Source of the DNA: Microbispora sp.
GTDB lineage: Bacteria; Actinomycetota; Actinomycetes; Streptosporangiales; Streptosporangiaceae
Length of the DNA: 35,110 nucleotides
Assembly: GCA_019689655.1 (NCBI GenBank)
Contig: JADGHC010000006.1
Span: forward strand, 1-35,110
Direction: 5' to 3'
Below the pieces are notes generated by a model, which did no database searches, was not told the DNA's origin, and was given only the letters and a program-made list of their open reading frames with translations. Positions 33,608 to 35,110 of this stretch are shown piece by piece (the first letter of the stretch is position 1; each line of letters begins with the position of its first letter). Made by a program: the position numbers and the translations under genes.

Positions 33608-35082
33608 GTGACCGAGCCGATCCCCGCCCCGCATCCGCAGGAGGCGCTCCTTCCGGTGCCCCCGTCCGCCGCGGAGCGGCCCACTGCGCAGCCGGGTGGC
33701 ACCGCGCGGGCGGGGGCTCCCAAGGGCGCGCGGGAGCCGGCGCCGAACCTCCCCGTCGCCCGGGTCGTGGTGGACACGCCGCTGCCGCATCTCGACCGGC
33801 CCTTCGACTACCTGGTCCCGGCCACGATGGATGCCGAGGCGGTGCCCGGCTGCCGGGTGCGCGTCCGTTTCGCCGGCCAGCTCGCCGACGGCTACCTGCT
33901 GGAACGGCTGGCCGAGAGCGAGCACGCGGGCCGGCTGTCCTTCCTGGAACGGGTCGTCTCCCCGGAGCCCGTCCTCACCCCCGACATCGCCCGGCTGGCC
34001 CGTGCCGTGGCCGACCGGTACGCCGGGACCATGCCGGACATCCTGCGGCTGGCCGTCCCGCCGCGGCACGCCAGGGTCGAGGCCGAGGCCAGGACGCCCG
34101 CCCGCCGCCCGCCGGGCGGCGACGTCTCCCCGCCCGCCGGGCAGCTCGTACGGTCGGCGGACCCCGGCGGAGGCGGCACACGGCGGGAGGCGGCGCAGGG
34201 GGATGCGCCGCACGGGGATGCGGACGCCGCGGACACGGTAGGAGCGCGAGCGGTGCGGGCGTACGGAGACGCCTGGAAGGCCTACCCGGCGGGCGCGTCC
34301 TTCCTGCGGGCGCTGGCGGAGGGCAGGGCGCCGCGCGCCGTGTGGACGGCCCTGCCCGGCACCGACGCCGGGGGGCCGTCGTGGCCGCACGCCATCGCGG
34401 CCGCCGCGCGGGCGACGGTGGACGGCGGCCGGGGGGTCGCCGTGGTGGTGCCCGACGGCAAGGACGTGGCGCTGGTGACCGCGGCACTGGGGGAGACCCC
34501 GCACGTGGCGATCACGGCGGATCTCGGGCCCGCCGAACGCTACCGCCGCTGGCTGAAGGCGCTGCGCGGCGAGGTCCAGATCGTGGTGGGCAACCGCCCT
34601 GCGGCGTACGCGCCGGTGGCCCGGCTCGGGCTGGCGGTCGTCTGGGACGACGGCGACGACCTGCACGCCGAGCGCCACGCGCCCTACCCGCACACGCGCG
34701 AGGTCCTCGCCCTGCGCGCGCATCAGGCGGGTGCGGGCCTGCTGATCGGCGGCTACGCGCGCACGGCCGAGGCCACGGTGCTCGTCGAGACGGGCTGGGC
34801 GGCCCCGCTCGTCCCGGACCGGGCGGTGGTCAGGGCCCGGGCGCCACGGGTGCGCCCGGCGGGCGACGACGCGGAACTGGCCCGTGACCAGGCGGCCAGG
34901 GCGGCCCGGCTGCCCAGCGTCGCCTGGCGGGCGCTGCGCAGGGGACTCGAGCACGGTCCGGTGCTCGTCCAGGTGCCGCGCAGGGGCTACCTGCCGGCGC
35001 TCGCGTGCCGGAACTGCCGCGCCCCCGCCCGCTGCTCGGCCGTACCGGCGACCCGCCCGGCCCCGATGCCGGGGACCGCGCC
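33608..35082 (+). CDS. priA: Primosomal protein N' (PriA), truncated at contig end
   Basis: ARVVVDTPLPHLDRPFDYLVPATMDAEAVPGCRVRVRFAGQLADGYLLERL N-terminal domain; GPVLVQVPRRGYLPALACRNCRAPARC start of the Zn region; located after metK as is typical of actinobacteria. Confidence 0.9.
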
Positions 35083-35110
35083 CAGTCTCTTAAACACATC
35101 TGACGCTGCC
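35083..35110. other. Residual Nextera/Tn5 transposase sequencing adapter (artefact)
   Basis: CAGTCTCTTAAACACATCTGACGCTGCC versus CTGTCTCTTATACACATCTGACGCTGCC: 26/28 identical, at the extreme end of the window. Confidence 0.92.

Overview
High-GC actinobacterial chromosomal window (gene content and order suggest a Streptosporangiales-like organism; this is inference). From left to right it contains: the end of an allantoin-degradation pair (allB-alc); a PASTA Ser/Thr kinase; a TPP-riboswitch-controlled thiO-thiS-thiG operon; a degraded DHFR-like gene; a ferredoxin reductase; an Rv2175c-type DNA-binding protein followed by thiE; a polyprenyl synthase; metF; a GNAT; a YbaK-type deacylase; an L,D-transpeptidase with a strong terminator; an oxidoreductase/TetR pair; a SAV_6107-type HEPN protein; arginine deiminase; bldD; the full pyrimidine operon pyrR-pyrB-pyrC-carA-carB-pyrK-pyrD-pyrF; mihF-gmk-rpoZ-coaBC; a small unknown protein; metK; and a truncated priA. 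No CRISPR, tRNA, rRNA or intact mobile element was seen. The most interesting observations are: (1) a near-consensus LexA/SOS box embedded in a promoter upstream of a HEPN protein that carries an Rx4H RNase-like motif; (2) the last ~28 nt match the Nextera/Tn5 sequencing adapter at 26/28 positions, so the right edge is an assembly artefact; (3) a 19-bp hairpin in the metK leader; (4) a well-formed PyrR-binding hairpin that sequesters the pyrR Shine-Dalgarno; (5) a shared TetR operator-like motif. Most of the remaining sequence is conserved core actinobacterial genome.
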